DNA of 21,830 nt from the NCBI GenBank assembly GCA_963575745.1, contig CAUYUJ010000391.1:92501-114330 (forward strand), read 5' to 3'. Origin of the DNA: Prorocentrum cordatum (Eukaryota; Sar; Dinophyceae; Prorocentrales; Prorocentraceae). Below the pieces are notes generated by a model. It made no database searches and had not been told where the DNA came from. It worked only from the letters and a program-made list of their open reading frames with translations. The translations under genes were made by a program, and so were the position numbers. Numbering within the stretch: the first letter of the stretch is position 1; the number at the start of each line of letters is the position of its first letter. Below, piece by piece: positions 7,331 through 14,990 of the stretch.

Positions 7331-9030
7331 TCTTGGCATGGGCCCCCACTGCACTTCGTACCACGCTTCGCACGCCGAATCTGGAGTGGCGGTGCCAGCA
7401 GTGGTCTCGGACGCCCTTCTTCCTGGGCCACGGCGAGGCGCAGCGCCTCGCGCAGGCGCCCCACGGCCGCCGCCTCCTCCGCGGCCCTGGCTTCCTCGGC
7501 GGCCCTTGCCGCCGCGGCAGCCCTCGCCGCCTCCTCGGCGACCCTGGCCGCCTCTGCCGCCCTCGCCGCCTCCTCTGCGGCCCTGACCTCCGCCGCCTTG
7601 GCCTCCGCGGCGGCCTTGGCCTCCGCGGCGGCCTTTGCCGCTGCGGCTGCCCTCGCCGCTTCCTCGGCGGCCCTGGCCTCCTCTGCGGCCCTGGCCTCCG
7701 CGGCAGCCTTCGCCGCCTCCTCTGCCGCCTTGGCAACCGCGGCAGCCTTCGCCGCCTCCTCTGCGGCCCTAGCATCCTCTGCGGCGTTGGCCACTGCAGC
7801 CACCGTCGCTGCCTCCTCTGCCGCCTTCGCCTCCTCTGCAGCCTTCGCCGCCTCTTCCGCGGCCTTGGTGTCTGAGGCAACCTTGGCCGCCTCGTTTGCG
7901 GCCTTGGCCTCCGCGGTTGCCCTCGCATCCTCAACTGCCGCCCTGGCCTTCGCCGCCTCCCCTGCCGCCTTGGCCCCCGCGGCAGCCTTCGCCGTCTCCT
8001 CTGCAGCTCTAGCATCCTCGGCAGGTTTGACCCCTGTAGCTACCCTGGCTGCCTCCTCTGCCGCCTTCGCCTCCTCTGCGTCCTTCGCTGCCTTCTCTAC
8101 AGCTCTGGCCTCCGCCGCATTGGTCTCCTCTGCGGCCTTGACCTCCGCAGCAGCCTTTGACGCTGCAGCTGCCCTCGCCGCCTCCGCAGCCCTGGCGTTC
8201 TCGGCGGCCTTGGCCTTCGCGGCAGCCGTTGCCTCTGCAGCTGCCCTCGCCGTCTCCTCTGAAGCCCTGGCATCCTCGGCGGCCTTGGCATCTGCCGCAA
8301 CCTTTGCCGCTGCGGCCACTTTCATCGCCTCCTCGGCAGCATTGGCCTCTTCGGCAGCCCTGGCCTTGGCCTCCGCGGCAGCCTTTGCCGCCCCCTGCGC
8401 GGCCCCGGCCTCGGCAGCTCTAGCCTCCTCTGCGGCCCTGGCCTCCGCGGTGGCCTTTGTCGCTGCAGCTGCCCTCGCCGCCTCCTCCGCAACCCTGGCA
8501 TTATCGGCTGCCTTGGCCTCCACGGCAGCCTGTGCCATTGCAGTAGCCTTCGCCGCCTCCGCCGCAGCTCTGACATCTTCGGCGGCCTTGGCATCGGCGG
8601 CAGCCTGTGCCGCTGCAGCTACCCTGGCCGCCTCATCCACGGCCCTGGCCTTCACGGCAGCCTTGGCCGCCTTCTCCGCGGCAGCAGTATTCGCTGCCTC
8701 CTGGGCAGCCCTGGCCTCCGCTGCTGCTTTTGAAGCTGCAGCAGCACTCGCCGCCTCCTGTGCAGCCTTGGCCTCCGCGGCAGCCTTCGCCGCCACCTCC
8801 GCAGCCCTGCCCTCCGCGGCAGCCTCTGCAGCTGCTGCCGCTCTGGCCGCCGCCTCCCGGGCCCCTGCCTCTTCTGCGGCCCTCCCCTCCTCTGCCGCTC
8901 TCGCTGCCGCCGCTGCCCTCGTCGCCTCCCCCGCAGCTCTCGCCCCCTCGGCCGCCGCCGTGGCCTCCGCGCCGGCCTCCGCCGACTTCCCCGCGGCAGC
9001 GCCCGCATCCCCTGCCGCCCGTGCGACCAC
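7261..9030 (-). CDS. Probable exon of an Ala/Glu/Lys-rich coiled-coil protein
   Basis: A 589-residue frame. About 520 residues (minus 9030 to ~7470) are built from A, E, K, R and a little D, T and V, in imperfect repeats such as AAEEARAAEEAARAAAAAK. This is typical of a long single alpha helix or coiled coil. No catalytic or binding motif is seen, so no function is assigned. The 5' edge looks like a 3' splice site: the minus strand reads TTCTGATTTCCCCAG immediately before 9030, and an in-frame TGA sits four codons upstream, so the protein must enter by splicing if it is real. After ~7470 composition changes (GRLREALRLAVAQEEGRPRP), and the exon may end near 7400-7440; no clear donor was found. 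The complementary strand is also open (Ser/Ala-rich) as a by-product of GCC/GCG codons. An untranslated repeat remains possible. Confidence 0.5.
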   Translation of the reverse strand: MVARAAGDAGAAAGKSAEAGAEATAAAEGARAAGEATRAAAAARAAEEGRAAEEAGAREAAARAAAAAEAAAEGRAAEVAAKAAAEAKAAQEAASAAAASKAAAEARAAQEAANTAAAEKAAKAAVKARAVDEAARVAAAAQAAADAKAAEDVRAAAEAAKATAMAQAAVEAKAADNARVAEEAARAAAATKATAEARAAEEARAAEAGAAQGAAKAAAEAKARAAEEANAAEEAMKVAAAAKVAADAKAAEDARASEETARAAAEATAAAKAKAAENARAAEAARAAAASKAAAEVKAAEETNAAEARAVEKAAKDAEEAKAAEEAARVATGVKPAEDARAAEETAKAAAGAKAAGEAAKARAAVEDARATAEAKAANEAAKVASDTKAAEEAAKAAEEAKAAEEAATVAAVANAAEDARAAEEAAKAAAVAKAAEEAAKAAAEARAAEEARAAEEAARAAAAAKAAAEAKAAAEAKAAEVRAAEEAARAAEAARVAEEAARAAAAARAAEEARAAEEAAAVGRLREALRLAVAQEEGRPRPLLAPPLQIRRAKRGTKCSGGPCQETPCVPPGCPGCLGLPWLLPWSA

Positions 9031-9033
9031 CTG

Positions 9034-9730
9034 GGGAAATCAGAAGGTACCAACACCGCGGCTCCCCGGACCTCTCCCGGGGTGCTTCCTGACCAGAAGT
9101 CGGAGGCGCACCCAGCGGTGGCGACGAGAGCCTCCTAGGAGGCCCCGAAAAAGGAAAAAACGGGCGAAGGGTACAGTAGGGTCATGGGTTTGAGCCCAGA
9201 CATGCGACGTCCTGACTTGTCCAGTGCGCGGCCCCTGGAAGTCCCGACCCTTTCCACGGCACTGGCTTCTCGTCCCGAGTCGTTTTTCGATGGTGTACGG
9301 GGAGCCGGCGAGGGCCCCCAGGGGTCGAAAATAGTAGAACACTCGCCGTCCTGCTTTCTTCTCCGACGCGAGCATGTCTGGGTGGCTGCCTCCTCCTCCT
9401 CTGACCACCGCTGCCTCCTCGGCGCCAGCGGGCGCCCCTGCGGCCTCGGCGGCGGGCGGGGCCTCCCGGGCCGCTCCCGCCGGCGCCTCAGTTCACGCGG
9501 GCCTGCCCCTCTACAGGGGGAATGCTCAAAAACAGCCCAAAAATAGTCGGGGCACGATTTGTTCCACTCTTTCTCGGCATTCTGGGGGCATGTTCCGAAT
9601 ATGTTCAACTTCTCGCCCAAGCTCCCCCCTGGAGGAGGACAGGCCCGACTTAACGCCTCGGCGGACTGCGCCGCCCCCCCGCCGGCCGCCGCGGCGGCGC
9701 CCGCTCCTCCGCGCGGGCGCGGGCGAGGGG
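9034..9730. other. Upstream or intronic flank of the coiled-coil exon; unrecognised minus frame
   Basis: A minus-strand frame (10007-9135, 290 residues) crosses the GTC/GCC repeat as poly-Asp/Gly/Arg. It then has a more ordinary stretch around 9600-9510 (EKLNIFGTCPQNAEKEWNKS) followed by Arg/Pro-rich sequence. No domain is recognised. It may be a dispersed repeat or an unspliced intron of the adjacent gene. Confidence 0.35.
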
Positions 9731-9947
9731 CTCGTCGTCGTCGTCGTCGTCGCGATCGCTGCCGTGGTCGTCGTCGACGCCGCCGCCGCCGCCTGCCGCC
9801 GCCGCCGTCGTTGTCGTCGAGGTCGTCGTCGCCGCCGCCGCAGCCGCCGCCACCGCCGCCGACGCGGTCGTCGTCGCCGTGGTCGTCGTGGTCGTCGTGG
9901 TCGTCGTGGTCGTGGTCTTGATCGTGGTCGTCGTCGTCGTCTTTGCA
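9731..9947 (+). repeat. GTC/GCC trinucleotide repeat tract
   Basis: Mostly GTC, GCC and GTG-GTC triplets with few interruptions. Frames through it code for poly-Arg, poly-Val or poly-Asp/His runs and are not taken as genes. A shorter tract of the same kind is at 10829-10880. Confidence 0.9.
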
Positions 9948-10254
9948 GAATTGGGGAGGGAGGGTGGGAAGGTGGGAGGGGGGTGGAGGGGAAAGTTTCG
10001 GGGACAAATCCGCCGACCCTGTCGGCGAGGGAGGGGCTTGTCTGTTCGAGTCGTCGTTTCCGTCAGTCGTCGTCTCCGTCGTCCATTCTCCCTGTTACCC
10101 TCCTCCTCAAGCTTGTCAGCGAGAGAAAAAATCTAGCAATGTTGAAATCGAGTCGCAAGGAAGCCCCTTCCCTTTGATCCCTCCCCTTCCGCGGGCGGAG
10201 GGACCCGAGGAGGTCCCAGGGGGAGGGAGTCAGATACGCATCCCCCCTGGTGGC

Positions 10255-10800
10255 CGATGGTCCTCAGACTGTACCAAGACAGGCCAAGAGTGCCCCAAGA
10301 GGCCCCCGAGGCAGTCCTAGAGGGTCCCCAGATGGTTCCAAAACGCCTTCATGCCCTCCCCAGGAGGCCTACAGGACGCCCCAAGGCGCCTCCAAGAGCA
10401 CTCCCAAGAGGGCCCCAAGAGGCCAAATTCAATGTATTACCGTTGGTTTGTTCAAGATTTTGGCGTTCTCTCCTTTTGATGGCCCAAGAGGCCTCCAAGA
10501 GGGCCCCCAAACAGCCCAAGACGACCCCAAGACAGCCCAAAACGCCTCCAAGACGGCCCAAGAGGCCCCAAGACGGCTCCAAGAGCGAGCCCAGACGGGG
10601 GACCCGAACGGACATTCCGAGCCCTCGGCCCCAAGAGGCCCCAAGAGGTTCCCAAGAGGCCCACAGGAGGTCCCCAGGAAGCCTAAAGAGGGCCCAAAGA
10701 GGCTCCCAAGAGGCCCCCAAGAGGATCCCCAAAGGCCCCGAAATTCCTCCCCACAGGCCCCCGCGAAACTTCCGCAGAGACCCCAAGAAGCATCCCTGAG
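10255..10800 (-). repeat. CCAAGAGG-type minisatellite, inverted relative to the 342-bp repeat
   Basis: The plus strand is packed with CCCAAGAGGCCCC-like units of roughly 9-15 bp. Its complement (GGGGCCTCTTGGG) matches the filler of the 11400-12560 array. A less repetitive core at 10595-10645, read on the minus strand (GGGCTCGGAA, then GGTTCGGGTCCCCC, then TCTGGG), resembles 11538-11580 and the 11905 and 12245 regions. It is therefore a diverged inverted copy of the same family. Confidence 0.7.
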
Positions 10801-11021
10801 GACTCTGGCCCACGTCAGCGTCGACGTCAGTGCCGCCGCCGCCGCCGTTGTGGTCGTCGTCGTCCTCGTCGTCTCCATCCAGGGCCGGCGGCACCTGCCG
10901 TAAGGCCGTCGCAATCAAACGGGCCTGGGGAGGTCTTTGAATTCTAAGGGCCCAGCAAGCTCTGGGAGGAGTCAGGAGGCCCTGAGAGGCGCCATGCGGC
11001 TCCTGGACGCGGCAGGAATCT

Positions 11022-11192
11022 ATACATATATATGTATATATATATATGTACATGCATACACACATACATGCATGCATGCATGCATGCATGCATGCATGCA
11101 TGCATGCATGCATGCATACATACATACATACATACATACATACATACACACACAGACAGACAGACAGACAGACAGACATACATACATACATA
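11022..11192 (+). repeat. Compound tetranucleotide microsatellite (TATG, CATG, CATA, CAGA)
   Basis: An alternating TA/TG start is followed by (CATG)n from about 11064, (CATA)n, (CAGA)n at about 11150-11177, and a final (CATA)n that ends at the hairpin at 11193. Open frames are HACM-type repeats without meaning. Confidence 0.97.
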
Positions 11193-11232
11193 CTAGAACC
11201 ACGCGCGCGCTTCGCGCGCGCTTAGGTTCTAG
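11193..11232. repeat. 40-bp hairpin, CTAGAACC...GGTTCTAG around a GCGCGC stem
   Basis: Outer arms CTAGAACC (11193-11200) and GGTTCTAG (11225-11232) are perfectly complementary. Between them GCGCGCG and CGCGCGC form a second stem with a CTT-type loop. It sits exactly at the junction between the microsatellite and the repeat block, as a terminal hairpin would. Confidence 0.8.
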
Positions 11233-11399
11233 CTAGGAGGCGAGCTTGAGTCAACGAAAGTCGCAGGGAAGGGGGCAGGGGGAAGAAGGCCAGAGAGCGC
11301 TGAAGGATACAAAAACTGGAACCCTCTTGTGATTTTGTGGGGGGCCTCGTCCGGCCGCTCGCTGGGAGTTTGACGTAGCTTCTCGGGAGCCTCTGAACC

Positions 11400-12560
11400 T
11401 GTCGGGGGCCTCCTGGAAGCAGGTTCGAAGCATTTTGGGGGCCGATTTGGAGCTTCTCGGGGCCTCCTTTGGGCCTCTTGGGGGTCTCCTGGGGCCTCTT
11501 GAGGGGCCTCCTTGGGGCCTCCTGGCGGCCTCTTGGGGCGGAAGGCTCGAGCTTGCGGTTCGTGGTCCCCCTCTGGGCCCCCTCTTGGGCCCGTCTTGGG
11601 GCCCTCTTGGGCCATCTTGGGCGCCTCTTGGGCCGTCTTGGGGCCCTCTTGGGCTGTCCTGGGGCCCTCTTGGAAGCTTCTTGGGCCGTCTTGGGGCGGT
11701 CTTGGAGGCCTCTTGGGCCGTCTTGGACGCGGTGAAAGCCCAAGATGCGAACATGCGAAAAATATACGTTTTCCCATAGGAATGGCACGATTTTTGTTTC
11801 TTGGACCTCTCTTGGGGTGCCTCTCGGAACGTCTTGGGCTGATTTTGGAAGCCTTTTGGCGCCTCTGGGCGGCGTTTTGGCGCCTCCTGGGATATGTTGG
11901 GCCAGAAGCTCGGAATTCGAGAGTGGCTTTCTCCTTCTGGGACCCCTCTCGAAGTCGTCTTGGGGTTCTCGTGGGCCGTCTTGGGGCCGTCCTGAGCCAC
12001 TCGTGCGAAGCCTTGGAGCGCTCCCGGAGGCCTCCTAGGCCGTCTTGGAGGCCTCTTGGGCGTCTTGGACGCGGTGAAAGCCCAAGATGCGAACATGCGA
12101 AAAATATACGTTTTCCCATAGAAATGGCGCGATGTTTGTTTCTTGGACCTCTCTTGGGGTGCCTCTCGGAACGTCTTGGGGTGCTTTTGGGAGCCTTTGG
12201 CGCCTCTTGGCGGCATTTTGGCGCCTCCTGGAACCTCTTGGGCCGGAAGCTCGGAATTCGAGGTTGGCTTTCTCCGTCTGGGACCCCTCTCGAACTCGTC
12301 TTGGGGCTCTCTTCGGCCGTCTTGGGGCCGTCCTGGGCCACTCGTGCGCAGCCTTGGAGCGCTCCCGGAGGCCTCGTAGACCGTCTTGGGCGCCTCTTGG
12401 GCCGTCTTGGACGCGGTGAAAGCCCAAGAGGCGAACATGCGAACAATATACGTTTTCCCATAGGAATGGCACGATTTTTGCTTCTTGGGCCTCTCTTGGG
12501 CTGCCTCTCGGAGCGTCTTGGAGGCTTCTGGGACCTTCTTGGTGTCATGACAGGCGTCTT
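11400..12560 (+). repeat. 342-bp tandem repeat (two full units plus partial copies)
   Basis: The marker GCGAACATGCGAA followed by TATACGTTTTCCCATA occurs at 11747, 12089 and 12431, exactly 342 bases apart each time. A second marker, GAAGCTCGGAATTCGAG, lies near 11906 and 12246. Filler is CTTGGG/GGCC minisatellite. Because 342 is divisible by three, all units stay in one frame and create long open frames on both strands (up to 604 residues on the minus strand, 13043-11229). These are read as repeat artefacts, since they run into the CATA microsatellite and lack domains. Confidence 0.85.
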
Positions 12561-12710
12561 GGAAGGCATCTGGAGCCATCGGAGCGCGTTCCGAAGCCGC
12601 CTGCGAACGATCTTGGACGGCGTCCGGCGGTCCGACGAGCCTCCGGGCCCCCCGGGGCCCACATTTGTGGTCGGGGTCCCGGCCCCGGGCCCCCGGACCC
12701 GGAGCGCCGT

Positions 12711-13087
12711 TATATGTATACATACATACATACATACATACATACATACATACATACATACATACATACATACATACATACATACATACATACATACATA
12801 CATGCATACATACATACAAACATACATACAAACAAACAAACATACATACATACATACATACATACATACATACATACATACATACGTACGTACGTACGTA
12901 CGTACGTACGTGCATGCATGCATGCATGCATGCATGCATGCATGCATACATACATACATACATACATACATACATACATACACACATATATATGTATATA
13001 TATACATACATACACATCTATTAGCATATACACACATGTACATTTATATATACACATGGATATATACATACACATATGTTTATATAC
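12711..13087 (+). repeat. Compound tetranucleotide microsatellite (CATA, CAAA, CGTA, CATG) with AT-rich tail
   Basis: (CATA)n from about 12719, with CAAA variants near 12818-12840, (CGTA)n at about 12884-12911, (CATG)n at about 12912-12947 and (CATA)n again to about 12981. An alternating TATG/TACA stretch then runs to 13087. It resembles the 11022-11192 block and brackets the 342-bp array. Confidence 0.96.
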
Positions 13088-13195
13088 AGGAGGGTCCCGA
13101 GGGCCCCTGGCAGCACCAGGAAACATCAGGAGTGTCAAATATTGTTGTTCTCTGTCACCGATGTTGCTCCTCCACCCTGCTGCTATAGCAACCTA

Positions 13196-13262
13196 CAACT
13201 CCTCCTCCTGCTCCTCCTCCTCCTCCTCCTCGGCCTCCTCCTCCTTTTGCTCCTCCTTCTCC
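13196..13262 (+). repeat. CTC trinucleotide repeat
   Basis: Imperfect (CTC)n with GCTC and TTTTG interruptions, immediately left of the possible LINE fragment. Confidence 0.9.
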
Positions 13263-13273
13263 ACCTGTACCCT

Positions 13274-13517
13274 TCATGCATCTTGCGGCCGAGCGGTCTT
13301 TCCCACGCGTCCGCCCCCGCACGGGCCACGCGGACCAGGGGGCCGAATCATCGCCAGCGCGGTCGAGACGGCCCGAGCGCCGCTGGCCGCCCGGCGGAGC
13401 CCCCGCCATGGCCGAGGCGCAGCAGCCCGGGCAGGGCAGCCATGCCGGACCACCTGCCTGGCTGCCTGGCGCGCCGCGCCCCGGAGGGCGCAGAGCTCGA
13501 GGTTCAGAGCACCTGGT
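13274..13517 (-). pseudogene. Possible displaced 3' continuation of the minus-strand LINE RT thumb
   Basis: If the plus-strand LINE and one copy of its 12-bp duplication are removed, the minus strand reads from the thumb of the 21287-19865 element into this segment. The reading is LSTQDQVL followed, after a two-base frame change, by NLELCALRGAARQAARQVVR. The join is plausible for an RT thumb helix, but the match is short, the frame differs, and the sequence becomes Arg/Pro-rich after about 13400. No domain can be named from this piece alone. Confidence 0.3.
13506..13517. repeat. Left target-site duplication, AGAGCACCTGGT
   Basis: Identical over 12 bases to 19865-19876. It stands three bases (TCG) before the spliced leader at the 5' end of the plus-strand LINE, the position expected for a duplication made by target-primed reverse transcription. 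Confidence 0.75.
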
Positions 13518-13520
13518 TCG

Positions 13521-13542
13521 TCCGTAGCCATTTTGGCTCAAG
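13521..13542 (+). other. Dinoflagellate spliced leader (DinoSL), exact match
   Basis: All 22 bases match the DinoSL consensus with T at the variable first position: it begins TCCGTAGCC and ends GGCTCAAG. It lies at the extreme 5' end of the LINE, three bases after the target-site duplication, so the reverse-transcribed template was a trans-spliced mRNA. Confidence 0.95.
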
Positions 13543-13557
13543 CCATTTTGGCTCAAG
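13543..13557 (+). other. Relict spliced leader (15 nt)
   Basis: CCATTTTGGCTCAAG follows the full DinoSL without a gap. It equals the SL lacking its first seven bases (TCCGTAG), as left when the TAG inside a genomic SL acts as splice acceptor. It records an earlier cycle of trans-splicing and reinsertion. Confidence 0.92.
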
Positions 13558-13738
13558 GAACATTTCTCGGTGGTTTCAGTGACCAATACATCTTCGGGGG
13601 CCCCAGCAGACGGCTGCCCAGCCAGGGGCTCCCTTCCTTCCGTTCCCTTCAACTGGCTCAGCAGCCAGGTTGAAGGCCAGTCTTATCACTCACGATACTG
13701 TACATTCCAATTCTTCCGCCCTCCAGCTGTCTGCCGCA
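13558..13738 (+). other. LINE 5' untranslated region
   Basis: About 180 bases between the relict SL and the first ATG at 13739. No ATG was seen in this stretch. No promoter motif is evident, which is expected if transcription starts upstream and the leader is replaced by trans-splicing. Confidence 0.6.
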
Positions 13739-14437
13739 ATGGGGAGCAGGGGCAAGGCGCCTCGCGACTTCTCCTGGACGTGCTCGGAGTGCCAGGCTAC
13801 TACCAGTCGCAACCTCCACTGGTGCTGGAGGTGTGGCTCGCACTGGACGCACACGGCTACGGGTTGGCAGCCTCAAAGCGGGGGGGACAGTCCCCGTGGG
13901 GCAGACGCCAAGGTCGGTGACGGCAAGGATGGCAGAAAGAAAGGCAAAGGCAAGAAAGGGCGTGGCAAACGACAGAAAGGAGGCAAAGGTAGCGAGGAAC
14001 GTGCCGACTCTCCTGGCGGTGGTCCTCTTCCTCCTGCTGCAGCTCGTGCCCCAGTCGACGGAGACCTCATCGATGTCAACATGGACAGGGAGCAGCGTAA
14101 GCCAGCCAATGTCGGCCAGGACATACAAGTGTTGCAACGGGCATATGATGTGCTCATCAAGCAGGAAGGTGGACCAGACAGTGATGCAGCCAAGTCTTTG
14201 CAGATCAAGCTTCACAATCTTCGGCAGGTTCGTGACAGCGCCAAGTCGGAGAGCCAGCGCCTGCTGGTGGCCAGTGGGAAGCTCTCCAAAGTCGAGAAGC
14301 AAGTGGAGTCACATTCACAGTCGGTTGGACTTCTTGAGACTAAGGTTCAGAAATGCGCAAGCTCATCTTCGAGTACAGGAGCGTGCCTTGGCGGAGGCAA
14401 AGGAGAACCTGGCGGAGGCGCAAAAGAAACGAGATGA
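13739..14437 (+). CDS. LINE N-terminal protein with RanBP2-like zinc finger and basic linker
   Basis: Start chosen as the first ATG after the spliced leader. Residues ~12-33 (FSWTCSEC, ATTSRNLHW, CWRCGSHW) form W-x-C-x2-C-x10-C-x2-C. The spacing is that of a RanBP2 zinc finger, but Thr replaces the usual Asn. A Lys/Gly-rich stretch at ~60-85 (GRKKGKGKKGRGKRQKGGKG) would bind nucleic acid. From ~115 a helical region begins (GQDIQVLQRAYDVLIKQEGG). The reading makes sense to about 14350 (LLETKVQKC). After that the coiled coil continues in the +1 frame, so residues beyond ~204 (SSSSSTGACLGG) are out-of-frame. Likely role: binding LINE RNA in the RNP; this is inferred. Confidence 0.7.
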   Translation: MGSRGKAPRDFSWTCSECQATTSRNLHWCWRCGSHWTHTATGWQPQSGGDSPRGADAKVGDGKDGRKKGKGKKGRGKRQKGGKGSEERADSPGGGPLPPAAARAPVDGDLIDVNMDREQRKPANVGQDIQVLQRAYDVLIKQEGGPDSDAAKSLQIKLHNLRQVRDSAKSESQRLLVASGKLSKVEKQVESHSQSVGLLETKVQKCASSSSSTGACLGGGKGEPGGGAKETR

Positions 14438-14990
14438 GCTGGTCGTGGAGACACGCCGTGCCCACGAGGCACAGGACGTGGCACAAGCAGCCGAGCGAGC
14501 CAGACCACGCAGCCCTTCACCTACTCCAGAGCAGTTCTTCAACCTCATGCGCGCTGATGACATGGAGGCCGCAGCGTTACAGAAGGCGAAGGACACGGGC
14601 CTGGACCCCAGTTCGGTACAGAAGGCCCTCCAGGTACTCGGTCCTCTTTTCGGAGCAGGAGTGGCGCCATCATCTCCAGGGGCGCCAGATGCTGCAGCAG
14701 TCCATGGAGATGTTCGTGGAGATGCCCCTGGGACCCCAGGTGGTGCCCAGCATGAAGCAGGAGGGCAGCTGGCGTTGCCAGAAGGGCCCCCGCGCAGCGG
14801 GCCCGTGGTCGCCGCTCGTGGCCCTGCTGCTGCCGCTCCAGGTGGAGGAGAGGATCAACCACGTGGGGCTGGAGCTGCAGGTGAGTCTGAGCAGCAGAAT
14901 CGAGCCTCTCGCAGCCCTCGCAGCCGCAGGGCAGCTAGAGGCCCAGCAGCTAGCGGGGGCGGTGCGAAAGACCCAAGGGATTCTTTTTAG
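14345..14990 (+). CDS. LINE coiled-coil and linker segment, shifted frame
   Basis: This frame continues the helix broken at about 14350 (AQAHLRVQERALAEAKENLA, then QKKRDELVVETRRAHEAQDV). A linker with PSPTPEQFFNLMRADDMEAA and a short helix (PSSVQKALQVLGPLFGAG) follows. From about 14670 it turns Gly/Pro/Ala/Arg-rich and ends at a stop at 14988-14990, while the next frame gives a better reading (QMLQQSMEMFVEMPLG, from about 14690). The true switch point between 14660 and 14990 cannot be fixed from one copy. It joins the zinc finger protein to the endonuclease, so the original was probably a single polyprotein. Confidence 0.55.

Noticed and set aside
7247-9193. 648-residue plus-strand frame, Ser/Ala-rich
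   Set aside because: Complement of the Ala/Glu/Lys frame; GCC/GCG codons keep both strands open. The minus strand has the charged helical pattern and an acceptor-like edge, so this one is taken as the shadow.
9135-10007. 290-residue minus frame with poly-Asp/His and Arg runs
   Set aside because: First half is the GTC/GCC repeat. The rest has no recognisable domain, so it is only mentioned as an unrecognised flank.
11022-11192. CRISPR-like regular repeats
   Set aside because: The repeats are contiguous tetranucleotides without unique spacers. The genome is eukaryotic, and the 342-bp array likewise has no spacer structure.
11229-13043. Open frames of 588-604 residues on the minus strand
   Set aside because: They consist of the 342-bp repeat read through and then the CATA/CATG microsatellite (poly YVCM). 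Similar open frames exist on the opposite strand, and no domain is present.
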